Positions 11,420 through 24,757 of a DNA stretch of 64,000 bases are shown here, one piece after another. The stretch is from Drosophila pseudoobscura (taxonomy: Eukaryota > Arthropoda > Insecta > Diptera > Drosophilidae): positions 27,736,001 to 27,800,000 of the forward strand of contig NC_046681.1 of assembly GCF_009870125.1 (NCBI RefSeq). The letters run 5' to 3'. The position numbers and the translations under genes were made by a program. The notes beneath the pieces are model-generated. The model was not told where the DNA came from and did no database searches. It was given only the letters and a program-made list of their open reading frames with translations. Position 1 is the first letter of the stretch, and the number at the start of each line of letters is the position of its first letter.

Positions 11420-14400
11420 GTTTAGGGGTAATTTCGTGTCGTAGAATAGTCGTAGAAATATATGTAAATATCGGAGGCGTTTAGAAATGTTAATATATAT
11501 ATTTTTTTTTAGGATTATTCTGATGGAGGAAACCGGCGCAAAAAAGGTAAATTACATTTTTTATTTGATTTTTATTTTTGGTACATATTTCTGAAGGATT
11601 CATTTATTTTTCAGACGATTCCTCTTGTTTTTTTTTCCTTTTTTTCTTACTTTTCCACTTTTTTCCACTCATGCGCAGCCGTGAATTGCTTTACAAACCC
11701 TATTCATATGCCCATTATTGTGCTTCAATGCTTGAGCAACTATTTTCTTGCTCGCAGTTGTGTTGTTGTTGCCGAAGCATAAAAAAACTAACTGTAACGC
11801 CCTCGCCTGCAAAGCCAGAAACCGCAGCAGCACACGACATACATACATATACACACACATGCGCTCGGCTGTTGCTTTCGGATCGCAGCGACGCGTCGCA
11901 TCGCGTCGCATGGCGTGATCTTCCGATTCCCTTTTGCTCTCTTGTGCTCGTATTTTCGTGGCGTTGAGTGAGTCGAAAATTGGAATTAAAGCCAAGCGCA
12001 GGCATGCAATAAATCACCAACATTAATTGGAAATAAAATAAATATATTTATTGCTTTAAAGACACTCCCCTACCCTTCCAGGTCAAATTCCCTCTCCTCG
12101 AGTAACCCATTGAATTCCGTATTTACTTTATGTGGCTTGTTGTTGTGCCACTTGGCAATTGAATGCGGATGCCACCAAAGACTTGCAAATGTTGGCAAGA
12201 ATGTCGGATGGAAAGTACATAACAAAAAAAATATATAAAAAAAGAGTGCCTGTAACTTTGGGATGTGAAAGTTTTTAATCTGCCGCATGCAAAATTTTAA
12301 TCGAAAAGAGCGCCGACAACAAAAACTAAGTCAAACTTTTCAAATTGAAATATCCAACAGGAGTGCCACGAGGGGGGAACGGAATAGAGGGTGGGGGTGG
12401 GGGGGGGGAATTCGATTCGTACTCGTATGTTGTGTCGTCGTCACATGCCAATTGCGTGTTTGAAGTGCATGCAGAAATTTAAGCCGAAAACTTTGATCGC
12501 TGCGGCAGTGACAAAGACAAATGGGAAACTTTTTCCCCATGCAGCATCTGGTCCTTCGCTCTCTCTCTCTCTCTCGATGCACTCGATGGAGAAGTGGCAA
12601 AAGTAGTTTGTTCTTGCCTAAAAATATGCAAAGGGCATGCAAACAATGCAACCTCCATACTCCACCCTCCACACTCTATCTGTATTTTTTTGGGGACAAA
12701 TTCTCTTCGTAGGAGGCGAAAGTTGGTAACTTGTTTTTTTAGTCAATTTAGGGCAAACATTATGGATGTAGTCGGGTTTTTTTTCGATGGGTTTTCGGTA
12801 CTATTATCCGTCAGATGTGCCAGATGAACCCGGTAAGAGCTAAACCGCCTTAATTTAAACAACTTTTAAATGAATTATGACACAGAGCCATATAATATTG
12901 CCACAAAATGATTTATACCCGAGCTTAGAAATGTCGGCGTAATTTAATCAACTCGAATATGAAACTAGAGCCACAATAGGGTCCCCGCAGCAGCGGCAGC
13001 AGCGGCAGTGGCAGCAACAGGCATTCCATATCATAAAAGTCAAATAATTTGCAGCTATTTTTAATTAACCAAATATGTGTTTGTGTATGTAAAGCACGCA
13101 CACAATTACACTTGCATGAGGAAACACGTCTAGAAGGTGGAGGCTAAACGATGAGTTTTTTACCTGCAAAACGCCTCCCTCGATATTTTCCAGTGTAAAC
13201 ATCCAAAAACCGACCGGTTTAGGGCCTCCATACAGTGCTGCTCATCGTTCTAAAGCCTTCGGTCTATTACCGACACTGAAATCGCATCGGCAACACACGC
13301 AACGTGCCCTTGCAGCTTCAAAGAGAGAGAGAGAGGGAGAGAGGGAGACAGCTGTGAAAAGGAGTTGGAGCCCAGAGCGAGAGGGAAATGTAAATATGAC
13401 AGGCGAAATTAATTTGCCCAATGCAAATATGCAAAATGTGGAAAATGTTCCCAGGCTTTTGCCCCCTGCCCCACTCCCCACTCTGTGTGTGCTTTCACCA
13501 CTATTCTCTCTCTTTTCTGCATACTCGTAAATGCGGTGTCATACATTTTTGGCAGAAAACCGAGAGTACTTCCCGAAAAACCATGAAAAGCAAATAACTG
13601 AAAAATATTCGCTGACGCTTACGAGTCGAGAGCAGAAATTCACAGATACACACACACACACGACTAACACACACACACGCACAATTTTAATGCAAGTCAT
13701 GGATGCTTGCCAGCTCTCAAATATCATGAGGGGGCTGGCTGGCTCTCTGTGTTTGGGAGTTTCCAAGAAATTGCACCTGCCATGGCCACCCCCAGGGCAG
13801 CAGGCCAGGCCAGGCCAGGCCACCCAGCATCCCATATGCCTTGCTAATATGGCTGGCTGGCTAGCTTAGTTCTTGTCGAGGCTATAGGAGGGGCCGGGGC
13901 AGGGGCAGGGGGAGGGGCTGGGGCAGCCACTGAGGTACCCAGCGGGCGATATTTGCCAACAAGAAGCTCATTTTCAAACGGTTGCAGCCACCAGCCACAA
14001 CCCAATGAACAATTTGGTAACAGAGAAGAGGTGCAAAGGTCCTTGATAGCCTCCGCCTCGTACACCTTTAGAAGCTCTCATACATCGTGGGGATTTCGGA
14101 GCTGAAGATCAGGGACTCCTCCTGCCACTTCGTGCCACTGGCTTTTGCTCACTGGGTTGCCAGTTGCATATGCATGGAGCTCGGAGTTGGTCCGCCTTGG
14201 TGCTCATTATGCATAAATTGTGGACTGCGAGACTGCACTGAATTATGACAAAGTTAATGGCATTAGAATGCCAAAACGCTGACATCTGCGAAAGCCACCA
14301 GAACTATGCGTATTGCAGCGAATTCCTGGCTTCCTTAAAGCCAAAAAACTAAGCAACTTTGCTGGCTGTGTGCTAACCTGTTGGCCAAAGCAAATGACTC

Positions 14401-17400
14401 TCGTTTGTGCGGCCCCCATATCTGGGGGCTCTTCTTCCTGTGACTGGCAGGGGGGGGGGGGGGGGGGGGGGGGGGCATACATGGGTCACCGATGTCAGCA
14501 CACATGCACATCAGTGTCAGACCCTGAGCCTTTTCCTATAATCTGGTTTTTGCATACCCCGTAGACGCGCCAAAACGAAGGGTGTATAAGGAGTCCTCTT
14601 GGCAGAAGTTTCGCTTCCTGTTTGGATAGTTGTAGTACATTCCTTTAAGGGGTATTCCTTGCAACCAAATCGCATCTTCTGGTCTGCCTTCTGCCTCGTT
14701 TTTTATCGCGATTCTGGCGCTCGCGCTTGAAGCCACAGGACACATGGCTTTGGCAACAACAACACCAACAATGGCTTCTCATATCACCCGTGTGTGTGTG
14801 TGTGTGTGTGTGCCTGCTTCCTGTACACGCCGCATGCCGCCACCGCAAACTTGCGGCAAAGGAGCCCTGCTCTCACATCCGGCTTCCGATTCGCCTTTCA
14901 CCATCGTCGCCCATCGCCTCGCTAGTTGGTTACTGTTAACTTGTTTTGATTTTTTAATGGCTCGCCTGACAACAAGCACATTTATGCTTTCCAAGCGCCC
15001 CCCAAAACTTAAAGCCGGGGCCACCTTTAACGCGGGTTTCCCCCAAGTTTTTCGCCCAGTTTCCTCTCGTGTTGCGTGACTTTTGTCAAATAATGGCTAA
15101 ACAATGGCTAAACAATTCATCTACGTGGGATTCGTGAAAGATACTACTCAGCATTTGGGCCCAGGATCCTAGGGAGCCCGAGCCGAGCTTTTGTCATGCA
15201 AATTGCTGAACAAGCAGGGCGAGGACCCAGAGAGTCGTGGCCGTCGTGACGTTGATTGCTCATGAAGTCAAATTAAAAGCAAACAAGGCCCAGGCAGGAC
15301 ATGATGAAGTGGAAAATGCCCTGTAAAATCACTTGGACTGAAAGATCGCGCCAAAGAAAGGTGTTTTAGCTCGGACTGGGACTCCATTCTGATGCCCACA
15401 GCCAATGTAGCCCCTCTCAAGGGTATAGCCGCAGGAGAGGCGGGCCCTACCAGCCCCATTACCCCCCCATTAACCATTTCCATGTTGTTCGCATGCAACT
15501 CCTGGATAAAAAACAAAAGAGCTGCCAACAAGGCAACAGCAAAGACCATGGAAAATCAGGGAAAACCGAGGGGGAAGTGGAGTGAAGTGAGGACCGGTTG
15601 ACGTTAAAGGGGAAGCACACACAAGTCAAGTCGGAAAACTTTTGTTCTTGGCATTGTCGTGGTTGCTGCTGCTGCTGCTGTAATGGCCTGGCCTCCAAGC
15701 AGGAGGCGGAGTCCTGTGCAGAGTCGTCGATTTTAATTACGTATGCAATTTATTTATTACCTTTGCCCGGAAATATTGTGCGATTGTGTTGCTTGTTGCC
15801 TCTTGTTGTTTCTCTGCTCGACAAAGCCCAAGGAGGCACTCAGGCAGGTCTCAGGCAGCAAAGATTTAACATGCGGTTATGAAGTTATTTTTCATTTTCA
15901 CAATTGAGTCCTGTCAGAACGTACAGCCCATGGAAAACGCTTTTCCGAACTTGTGTTGGAGGAAAAAAGCAACTTTATTGAAGGTATTTTATGTAAATGA
16001 ACGTGGAAATGAGTTGGTGTCTTGGAGTAATCGAAGGAATGGATATGGGAGTCACTTAATTCCTACTAAAAAACCCAACGATCCCACTTCAAAGTCTTGT
16101 TGGCAGTCTCTAGATTCCCCCCTCAATATTCACCTGATTCATTACGAATGAATGAGCTGAGTGAGAATTATGAGCCACCCACGGAAGTCGCATCAATTTC
16201 CATTCAAAACCCGCACAGACAGACATGCCTTTAGTCAGATTAAGGCCCAGTCCCTGTCCCTGGCATAATAAATCCTTGACCATAGCGTGTGTCCGCTAAA
16301 TTAGGTTTTTCATTAGGAAAAACAAGCGAAATTTGTTCACAATGTTGTCGTTGTTGCCGCTCAAAATTGGTTGCATTACTTGATTAGCGAGAGCCCACAA
16401 TGCTGTTATTAAAATTCAATCTAAAATTTGCCGTTCAGCTCAAGTCTCGTGATTGCATGTCTAATCGAATTTAACAGCCTTTTTGCAGCGCGGATGTGTG
16501 ATAAATGTGAGGCAAGTAGTGACGGGGGCAAAGACCCGGACCCGGATCCGGACCCATGCCGGGGGGCAGCAAGGAAATTAACGAATTTCATATTAAGTGC
16601 AAATTCCGGCTTCCAATTCGTGTCATGCGATTGTGATTTGATGGAGCTGGCTCTATGGGGACTCCATAGCCGCCGCCCCCCCCCCCCCCCTCCCCATTCC
16701 ATCTCGTAAAAAATATAATTTGCATTTTGATCGCGTGAATGTGTAGACGTCGAAGCTACAGGTGCTTCTACGTGGGTTTTTCGGAATGGAATACTAGTGC
16801 GATTCTTGAAACTGAATCATGAGTTTTAAGGTTGGACTTGGAGACGGACGACAGTCTCCTGATCGAAGGTCTTGTCCGTGTCGTTTGGGTCTCTCGTTGG
16901 GCTGCCTTTGGGCAACCATGGAAGTCGCACTGGAGAAATCTTCCACCTCATTCTCCTTCATCTCAATCTTGGCCTCACTTTGGTAGGTCTCCCATGTGCT
17001 GGAATGGAATAAAGCCTGTGGATGGTGGAAAATCGGTCAGCAATGGGAAAGTAAGGCTTGAGCAAAGATTAAAGATTCCCTTGGACCCAACCTCGTGATT
17101 GCAGGACTTTTTCTTTAACCTTTTCATGGGCTACGCATCCTTCAGGACAGATTACACAGCCTTCGTCTGACGTGGGCGGCTGAGCAGGGTTTCAAATATC
17201 TGACCAAGGTCTTAATTGTTCCATCACCTCCGATTTTTTCTTTCTAACCTCAAAAAGGTCGAAATATGGTGGACATTTATTTCAAAAACTCAACGGATTT
17301 GCTTGAAATTTGTCTCCCGGGGGTTTTTGTGGTCAAAAATAACGAATTTGAAGTCAGTTTTCAAATATTTTAAAATGGCGGAACCTTTAAGAACGGATTT

Positions 17401-18104
17401 ACCTGCGACGAGTAGCTCTACAAGCTTGCTACATCTACACCTACATCTACATGTAAATCTACATATTGCCCGTTTAATCTTTTGATCTTTTGAAGAGAAA
17501 AGAACTCGATAAATCTGGAAACAAGAACATAATTATATGAGTTTTAATAAATTTGAATTTTTTATTAACTGAAAATGGCAACAACACCACCTTGGTGTGA
17601 TAGTGTGGCTCAAGGGCTTGGTGGATAATATGGTCATACCTGCAAATACCCATAAATCAATACTAATTAGTATTTTGGATCAGCCCATCGATATTTACTG
17701 CGATATATACTCTTTAACATATCGTGTAAGTGCATTGAGCCAGCCCTCGTTTCGTTTCTGCAGTCACAGCGTTTTGGAAAGTGCGAGTCATTGGAGGAAA
17801 GTTTGAGAAATTCAATCAAAAATTCAGGAAAAGTGTGCGGTTGTAAGATTTGTCAATCAAATTGCAGTCTAGTTCGGGTAAATAACAAAATTTTTATATT
17901 TAGGAATAAAAAACGGAAAAAGAGCAAGTCTAAGGGCGAAAAGCAGCAAAAGCCGGCGAAAACTGGTAAGAAGAACATTCCAGAAGAACAACCACATGCA
18001 TAAGGGCCTGTGTGTGTGTGTGTGTGTAATGCAAAACTAATTAGAGGTTATTCCGCTTAGAAATTTGGTACAAAGAAATTTGGTAAAAAAAACAGAGAAG
18101 AAAA
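11420..18104. other. Non-coding stretch before Cdlc2
   Basis: No gene is supported. Contents include GA/CT-rich blocks (about 12550-12575, 13320-13350), CA repeats (13650-13680, 14788-14812), a 26-base G run (14450-14475), a C run near 16675-16690 and poly-purine tracts. 17700-18100 probably contains the promoter and 5' untranslated sequence of the dynein light chain gene. It has a lysine-rich chance frame at 17791-18003 and a GT microsatellite at about 18008-18028. Confidence 0.55.
14450..14475. repeat. 26-base G homopolymer
   Basis: An uninterrupted run of 26 G. Runs this long can form quadruplex structures and are prone to length error in assemblies. Confidence 0.95.
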
Positions 18105-18374
18105 ATGTCGGACCGCAAGGCAGTGATCAAGAACGCAGACATGAGCGAGGAGATGCAGCAGGATGCCGTGGACGTGTCCACCATGGCCCTGGAGAAGTAC
18201 AACATCGAGAAGGACATTGCGGCCTACATCAAGAAGGAGTTCGACAAGAAGTACAACCCCACCTGGCACGTGATCGTCGGCCGCAACTTCGGCTCATACG
18301 TCACCCACGAGACGCGCCACTTTATCTACTTCTACCTGGGCCAGGTGGCCGTGCTGCTCTTCAAGAGCGGCTAA
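18105..18374 (+). CDS. Cdlc2: Dynein light chain LC8 family
   Basis: Single-exon 89-aa protein, the exact family length. LC8 homodimers bind short linear motifs in the dynein intermediate chain and many other partners, acting as a dimerisation hub and as a subunit of cytoplasmic dynein. Seen here: the N-terminus [18 protein letters not shown], the stretch [20 protein letters not shown], and the C-terminal beta strand [11 protein letters not shown] that forms the partner groove. Compared with the near-invariant ctp protein as I remember it, this copy differs around residues 22-26 (VDVSTMAL for VDCATQAL), at WHVIVGR (Val for Cys) and at AVLLF. That favours the second fly LC8 gene (Cdlc2) or a retrocopy over ctp. 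AATAAA signals follow at 18493 and 18525. The start ATG is fixed by the conserved N-terminus. Confidence 0.9.
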   Translation: MSDRKAVIKNADMSEEMQQDAVDVSTMALEKYNIEKDIAAYIKKEFDKKYNPTWHVIVGRNFGSYVTHETRHFIYFYLGQVAVLLFKSG

Positions 18375-18799
18375 CGGGAGTTTTCAACAATTGAGCAACA
18401 GCCAAACTCCCAGGGAACCACCTCAACATAACCTAAACATCTAGAATGGCCGTCTGCAGCGAAAAAAAGTTAACCCACCGCCAACAAATCTCAATAAATT
18501 GTAATCCAAAGCAACACTTTCCCTAATAAAAAAAAAATTAAATTGCTCAAAAACAAAATACAAATTATAACGAGGGGAGGGGGCGCTGCTGCGGCCGCAT
18601 AAGAAAAGACGCTGCGTAGTAATCGTCACCAATACCATAACACCTTTTTTTTCTTTTTCTTGCTGTCCACTGTTGCCGACCGCTGCTCTGCCTCAGTCGG
18701 CTGGCGCCGCTGCTTTGCATGAAAACGAGTGTGTGCGAGAGAGCGAGAGAGAAAACGTGTCGTCGGGCGCTGCGTAGCCACTGAAAATTGATTTGTCCA

Positions 18800-19210
18800 T
18801 TCTGGCTCTAATATCGAACCGATCTGAACCAGATTTGGCAAACTGGTAGAAATGGACATTCTCTGTGATATTGCGTTTTTAAATTTTTCGTATCTTCATG
18901 GGGGATGTGAATGCCACAGATTTTCGTCTTTTGTGGGGGCGCCAGGGGACGGTTCCAAATTTTGAAATACACTTGCAACAGTGCCATATCACAGCAGTCT
19001 GGATACCACATTTGGTGGCCTTAGGTCTGAGATCTAGGCGCTTGTCTGCAGCGACAGGCAAAGCAGACCAGAAAACATGTGCTAGAGAGAGAGAAAGAGA
19101 GGGGGAGAGCGAGAGCGCGTGAGAGAATGAAATGGCTTATACATTCTAGACATAATAATGGGCCAATCTGATCCAGATTTGGCAATCTGGTAGATATGGC
19201 AATTCCCTAG
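18800..19210. repeat. Degenerate direct repeat around an AGATTTGGCAA core
   Basis: A segment at about 18818-18857 (GATCTGAACCAGATTTGGCA and following) recurs at about 19162-19202 (AATCTGATCCAGATTTGGCA and following), with continued similarity across GGTAGA.ATGG. GA-rich tracts sit near each copy. It could be fragments of an old dispersed element; no termini are recognisable. Confidence 0.5.
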
Positions 19211-21960
19211 TCTAGGTTCCCTAGGTTTCTAGTCTCTGAGATCAAGGCTCCAGAGGGACAGAGAGACATGCCTCAATCGACTCGGCTATTGATGCTGATC
19301 TAGAAACGCTTCCTTCTGGAAGTTGCACACATGCCCTTTGCCACAAATCTGTTATGAATACCCCTCTATACTGTTTTTCAGTATGGGGTCTTTGTAATGA
19401 TTGATAATTCTAGTTACTGTTTATCTAATAGGTAATGAGGGGTATCTTTGTGGATGGCACTGTTGCTCCACCAAAAGGCTTAAATCTCCTTCTATACAGT
19501 GCAGGGGATTCACAGAATGTACTAAAGTACTAGTACTTTACTTAAGGTGATATCTCAGGTGCCTTAGCCCCTAATAATCCCCCAATTGTCAACCAAAAAG
19601 ACTTTGTAATATCAGGGAATTTCAGGCAATGCCTGCCATATTAAAGACAATCATATTTGTAAAGTTTCCCTTGGGTTCAAGCTTTCAATCAACACTTCAA
19701 TGAGCCCAAACCCAACGAACGAGCGCATCCGATAATGCTTTTTGCATTCAAACAGGACCCGCACTCTGCGATAATGTCCTTTTGAGTCCATCACAATCGC
19801 AGGGCAAACAATGGCGAGACGAGTGGTGTGGCAGTGGCAGTGGCAGTGGCAGCAGCATCCGCCTCACCTGGTTATGGGCAAATAAAAATTGCTTAATTAA
19901 GTTAATTAAAATATTGTCGCTGTCCAGTGTGCCGCCCGGGCTGGGCTGGGCTGTGCTGCTTCCGTGTGCCGTCCGCAGTGGCCTGGCCCTGGCCCTGGCA
20001 TTTATGTATTTTTATTATCATAGCGATTGGCCAATTTCGGACGGGACATCGCTGGCGGTAATTATGCCAGATCACGTTCCAGTCGGCAGTCGGCAGTCGG
20101 ATCGAGGTCGAGGCCTGAGTCCAGCAGCCGCAATAATAATCATAAAAATAATATTAATAAAGTTCTCAAAGAGCGGAATATATGTGCACATTTTTGCGAA
20201 ATACTTTTACACTTGGCAGCAGCCAGAGAAGCATATGGAAATATTTTCCCTGGTTTCCAGGGGATTTCGGACAGCAGGAGGAGGATAGAGTTGGTTTGAG
20301 CCGCTTTCACAGTTCGACGACTTCTGGCCTTGTCCGACAGCTGACGCGCCTCCTCTGTCAGAGTCCGTGCATCCGTCGGACGGACAGAGAGGGTCAGTCA
20401 GACTGATTCTCATGCATATTTCATGGCAAAGGATTCGGCCCGCAAAAAAGTATACAAAAAAGCACACAGTAATTCCCCACTTTGGAGGCTAAAGCGTGCC
20501 GTAAAAATTTAAGTGCCACGCAATCAGTTTTACGCTGCAAAATCTTTATTAATATTTTTTTACGTTTACGTTTGTCAATTTATGGATAATATTTCAACAG
20601 GCCTTCATGCCAGAGAGCATTAAAAAACAGCCCCAACAAAGGTTGGCAAATGTTTGGATTCACGTCAAATGGCTTCCACCTCTGAACCAGTGCCTGCCCT
20701 TCCCAGAAATCCAGGGTTTTATGGTAGCTGTTTACCCTTCAAGCGATGTTTCGTGTCTGCCTCTGCTGTGGGCCGGGCTGAATGGCCAGAGGAGTGCAGT
20801 TCGAGGCCGAGTTGAGTCTGCGCAGAGGCTGGACGTGAGTGAGTGCCGCTCTGGCGAGTGAGTACGAGTAGATGGCGCTAGCGAGTAGGCGGATTGAAGT
20901 ACTCGTTGGTTTTGGATGGGTTTTTGAAGAGTTTTTTGAATAGAAAGTGATGAAAATCTATAGGATATGAGGAGAAGGCAGGCAGAAGAAGCCTTTTGGG
21001 TCCTTGGGATGGGCTTTTCTTAGCCGTAAGTTTTATTTATACACAAAAACTTCCCAATTTTGAATTTTCAAAGCCCTCAAAAGTGTTAAAAATTCAGAAA
21101 AACCTTCCTTAGATCTATTTAATGTTTGAATTCCCATTAAAACTCTACACGGCTTTGTGGTTTTCAGAATTCCCATCATTTCCACACCCTTTCCGGCATT
21201 GTTTGATCTCTCAACACAACCTTCAGGGGCCCCCCCCCCCACCACCCCCCCCAACTTCTAGTTCAGCGACAAATGAGCAAGACTCTTGACCTTTTTTTGT
21301 CCATGAAGCAGCAGCGCGCAAAAAATGAACAAATATAAATTTTATAAATTACTGTCAGTAGCACTGACCTCAATATGAAATTACAAAACATAACTCGAGC
21401 ACACACAGAGACAATTGCAATAGATACGAGTACGAGTACGAGTACAAGTGTAATTGCATTTTACTTGGATACAAAGCGGGGAAAAAACCTCACAAAAACC
21501 AAACGAAAACCGGACCAACCGCAGAAACATACGCACATGGATTCGAGTATGTAAAGTTTTTTGCTCTGACCTCAGCTGCTATAATTATTGCCATTTTTTG
21601 CTGTACATATCTGCCATAATGCCACTAGATTTTCCAGGGCCGGAAAACGGGTCAGTCCAAAGTCAACATTAGTTTTATTACAGCACAGGGCAGAGCACAG
21701 GGCAGAGCACAGGGTTTGGAGACTCGACAGTGGCATAAAAAAGGGAGCAGGAAGCACAAACTAAAGGGGGCTTAGGGGGGGAGGGGGTGTGTGGGTGTGT
21801 GGGAGAACAAACAGCAATGGAAACCTCATGGCAAAGCAGATATTCTCTCATTAAACAAAACAAAAATGTCACCAAATTTGTACCGAAAATTAAAATCATA
21901 AAAAAGGGAACTTTTGAGGATGTGCAACGACGACTTTTGTACCCTTTGAAATGAAAGAAA

Positions 21961-22370
21961 ATAAGCAAATAATAATAATAAGAAAAATACGAATAATAAT
22001 AATAATAATAATAGAAATAATAAAGAAATAATAATAAAATAATACTAATTAATAATAATAATATTAATTAATATTTAATAATAATAATAATTAATAATAA
22101 TAAAAAGTAATAAAAAGAATATAAAAAAATATAATTATAATAGGAATATTAAAAATACAAATTTTAAAAAAATATAATAATAATAAGAATATTAAAAATA
22201 AAAATATAAAAAATATAATAATAATAAGAATATTAAAAATAAAAATAATAGGAAAATAATAGTATAAATAGTGGAAAATAAAGATGATAAAGTTTAAAGA
22301 TAAATAAAGATTGTAGATAAAATAAATAAATAAAATAAAGATGATAGATTATAATCTGAAATGTACAAAT
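21961..22370. repeat. AAT-rich simple-sequence block
   Basis: About 400 bp made almost entirely of A and T with runs of AAT/ATA trinucleotides. No ORF, no conserved motif. Confidence 0.85.
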
Positions 22371-23123
22371 ATATGTATGTTCAATATAAAACTACTTTAA
22401 ATACTATTCCTTATATTCCGAAAACTCTGAGCAAATGTTTCCACGACCAAAATGCTTTATATTCCATTATATTAATTGATTTAATTCTATTTTATTCTAT
22501 TCCAAATTCAAATGCACTTCAAATCCACATTTTGTTACCAACAAACGCTGCTCCTCGTCCCACCCTCCGAGGGGGTATACCCCGTGAAATCTGCCTACTG
22601 CCTGCCGGCCTGCCTGTCTCTCCCATATGGAACATTACGTAGGCGTGGTCAGCGAAAATTTCATACAGCCATTGCACTGGATAATCGCAGACATAAACAA
22701 AAAAGTAATCGCAGCCAGAAGGACGGCAAAGGACAGAAAGGAGAGAGAGAGAGAGAGAGAGAGCGAGGAACACAAGAGCTTTCCTCTGAGCCATGACGGA
22801 AGTTACTTTCTTCTTTTTTGTCTATGTGTGTGTGGGTGTGTGATGAATGAGCCTGTGAGGGGGATTTGCAGGATGCGATATACTCCTACGGAGGCGCTGC
22901 CCCCCCCCCCCCCCCACTAGGGAGTCGATTTTTCATTTGGCTTACGTATCATCAACCAGAACTTGTCTCTGTTTCTCCCTGCTTTCTCTTCTCTGTTCTC
23001 TGCTCCTTTTGGTGCTCGTATCTCTGCCTGACCAATTCCATTGTCGTCAACGTCGTTCTTCTTGTTCTCCCACCTCCTGCCTCCTGCCTTTGCTCTGCTC
23101 TGCCCTCCACTGCTTCTTCTTCG

Positions 23124-23226
23124 TCCCCCTCTGCCCTCCCCTCTGCCCTCCCCTCTGCCCTCCCCTCTGCCCTCCCCTCTGCCCTCCCCTCTGCCCTCCC
23201 CTCTGCCCTCCCCTCTGCCCTCTTCT
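23124..23226. repeat. 12-bp tandem repeat CTCTGCCCTCCC, about 8 copies
   Basis: About eight near-perfect copies of CTCTGCCCTCCC. The unit is a multiple of three and free of stop codons, which explains the long repetitive frames on both strands here. These frames are not treated as genes. The tract sits in a wider C/T-rich region (about 22970-23400). Confidence 0.9.
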
Positions 23227-24757
23227 ACTTCTAAGCTCTTGTCTTGGCTTGGACTCGGATTTGTGTGACCATCTCTTCTCTGCAGTGCCTCTCCAAAGCA
23301 CTTCCTCTCTATGCCCCTCCATAGCACTGTCACACTTCCTCACTGTGCCCCCCCCCCCTCTCTCTCTCTCTCTTTCTCCATTTGTCCCCCATCTTTTCTT
23401 TCCATTTGTCGCTTTAAAGCTTTGCGCCTCAGTTGTTGTTTCTCTCATTGTTGTTGGCGGCTCTATAGTTTTTGGATTTTTCGTTTCCTCATTGTCTACT
23501 CATCACATCTTATTTCTTCAATTTTTTTCGTACACGGTATTCGAGGGGTATTCAAGATCAGATCAACAACAACATTGAGAAAATTCTTTAATAGAAATAC
23601 CATCTGGAACTCTTGCTGGATGGATATTTCTAACCCAAGAAAACCCTGTAAAAAGCTCTGAAAATTATCAAAATTCCCACAAAATTTGTATCTCTTTCAG
23701 GTTTAGAGACCTCCCCATCGTTTCCCCAACATTTGCTCGACTTACCGGGTATTATATAGTCTATATAGATCTCCCATATCTTTCCCATTTGTTTGTGGCT
23801 TGCGTTTCGGTTATTGTTGCCTTTGATAAATTGTGCGCTTTTCGTTTTGACACATGTCAGCGTTTGTCTGCCCCCAAAAGCGGCACAGAAGAGAGCGGGA
23901 GAGAGGAGAGGCAAGTCTAGGCTGTACTAAAAAATACCCCCAAAGGTTATCGCACTTTCTTTTTTTTTAATTTCGTGTGCACTTCCTCCATTTTCCCTCC
24001 ATTAAAGTCTCTGTCTGCACCTTTAACCTCAATCATATCTCTGGCTCTGGCTCTGCCTCTGTCTCTGCCTCCGTACCGACCTTTAACCCCAAGCAGATCT
24101 TTGCCTGAACTTTAGTTTTGGTCAAACTCGCATCTAGTTTTGTGGCTGATGTTTTTCTTGGTGACATTTTCAGGCCTGTCTGTCAGGGCACCTCAGCTCG
24201 AGGCCCCGTGGCTGGGCCCGGGCCCAACATGTCCTGTCAGAGTGTGTGTCCTGTCCGGCCAGCGGGCCCATGTTTTGTGTCCGTGTCCGTGTCCGTGTCG
24301 GAGTCCGTGTCCGTGTCAGACGTCACTTTATGCGCCTGACAGCGGCAACAATTTTATTTACTTAATTTGGCTTTAGTTTGTCATTTATTTACTTGTTTGC
24401 CACAACAACAGTTGGCCAAAGTGTCCTCCGCTCCTCCACCACTAGCCCGTACACGTGTATCTCCAGTTGCCGTACAGATCTCCGGGTTCTGGCTACTGGC
24501 TACTGGGCTCGTCGTGTGCGTTGCTAATGTCTGTTGCTGGCACTTTGACGCTGACGTTGATGTTGTTGCAACTGTTTCCTGACATTGCTTTTTTTTTGCT
24601 TTTGGGAGCAGGGTATCTGTTATTCTATGATCTATTTGTTTGGCCGAGGAAAGTGTACTTACTCTCTAATTATACTAGATTTTATGGCTTGAATTTTTGG
24701 TACCCTTTTTGGTGTTTAAATAACAGTTTTTATTGGACTTAATTTGTGGGGATTTTC

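Noticed and set aside
22917-23578. Long Pro/Leu/Cys and Gly/Arg-rich frames on both strands
   Set aside because: Product of the stop-free 12-mer CTCTGCCCTCCC array, not a gene.
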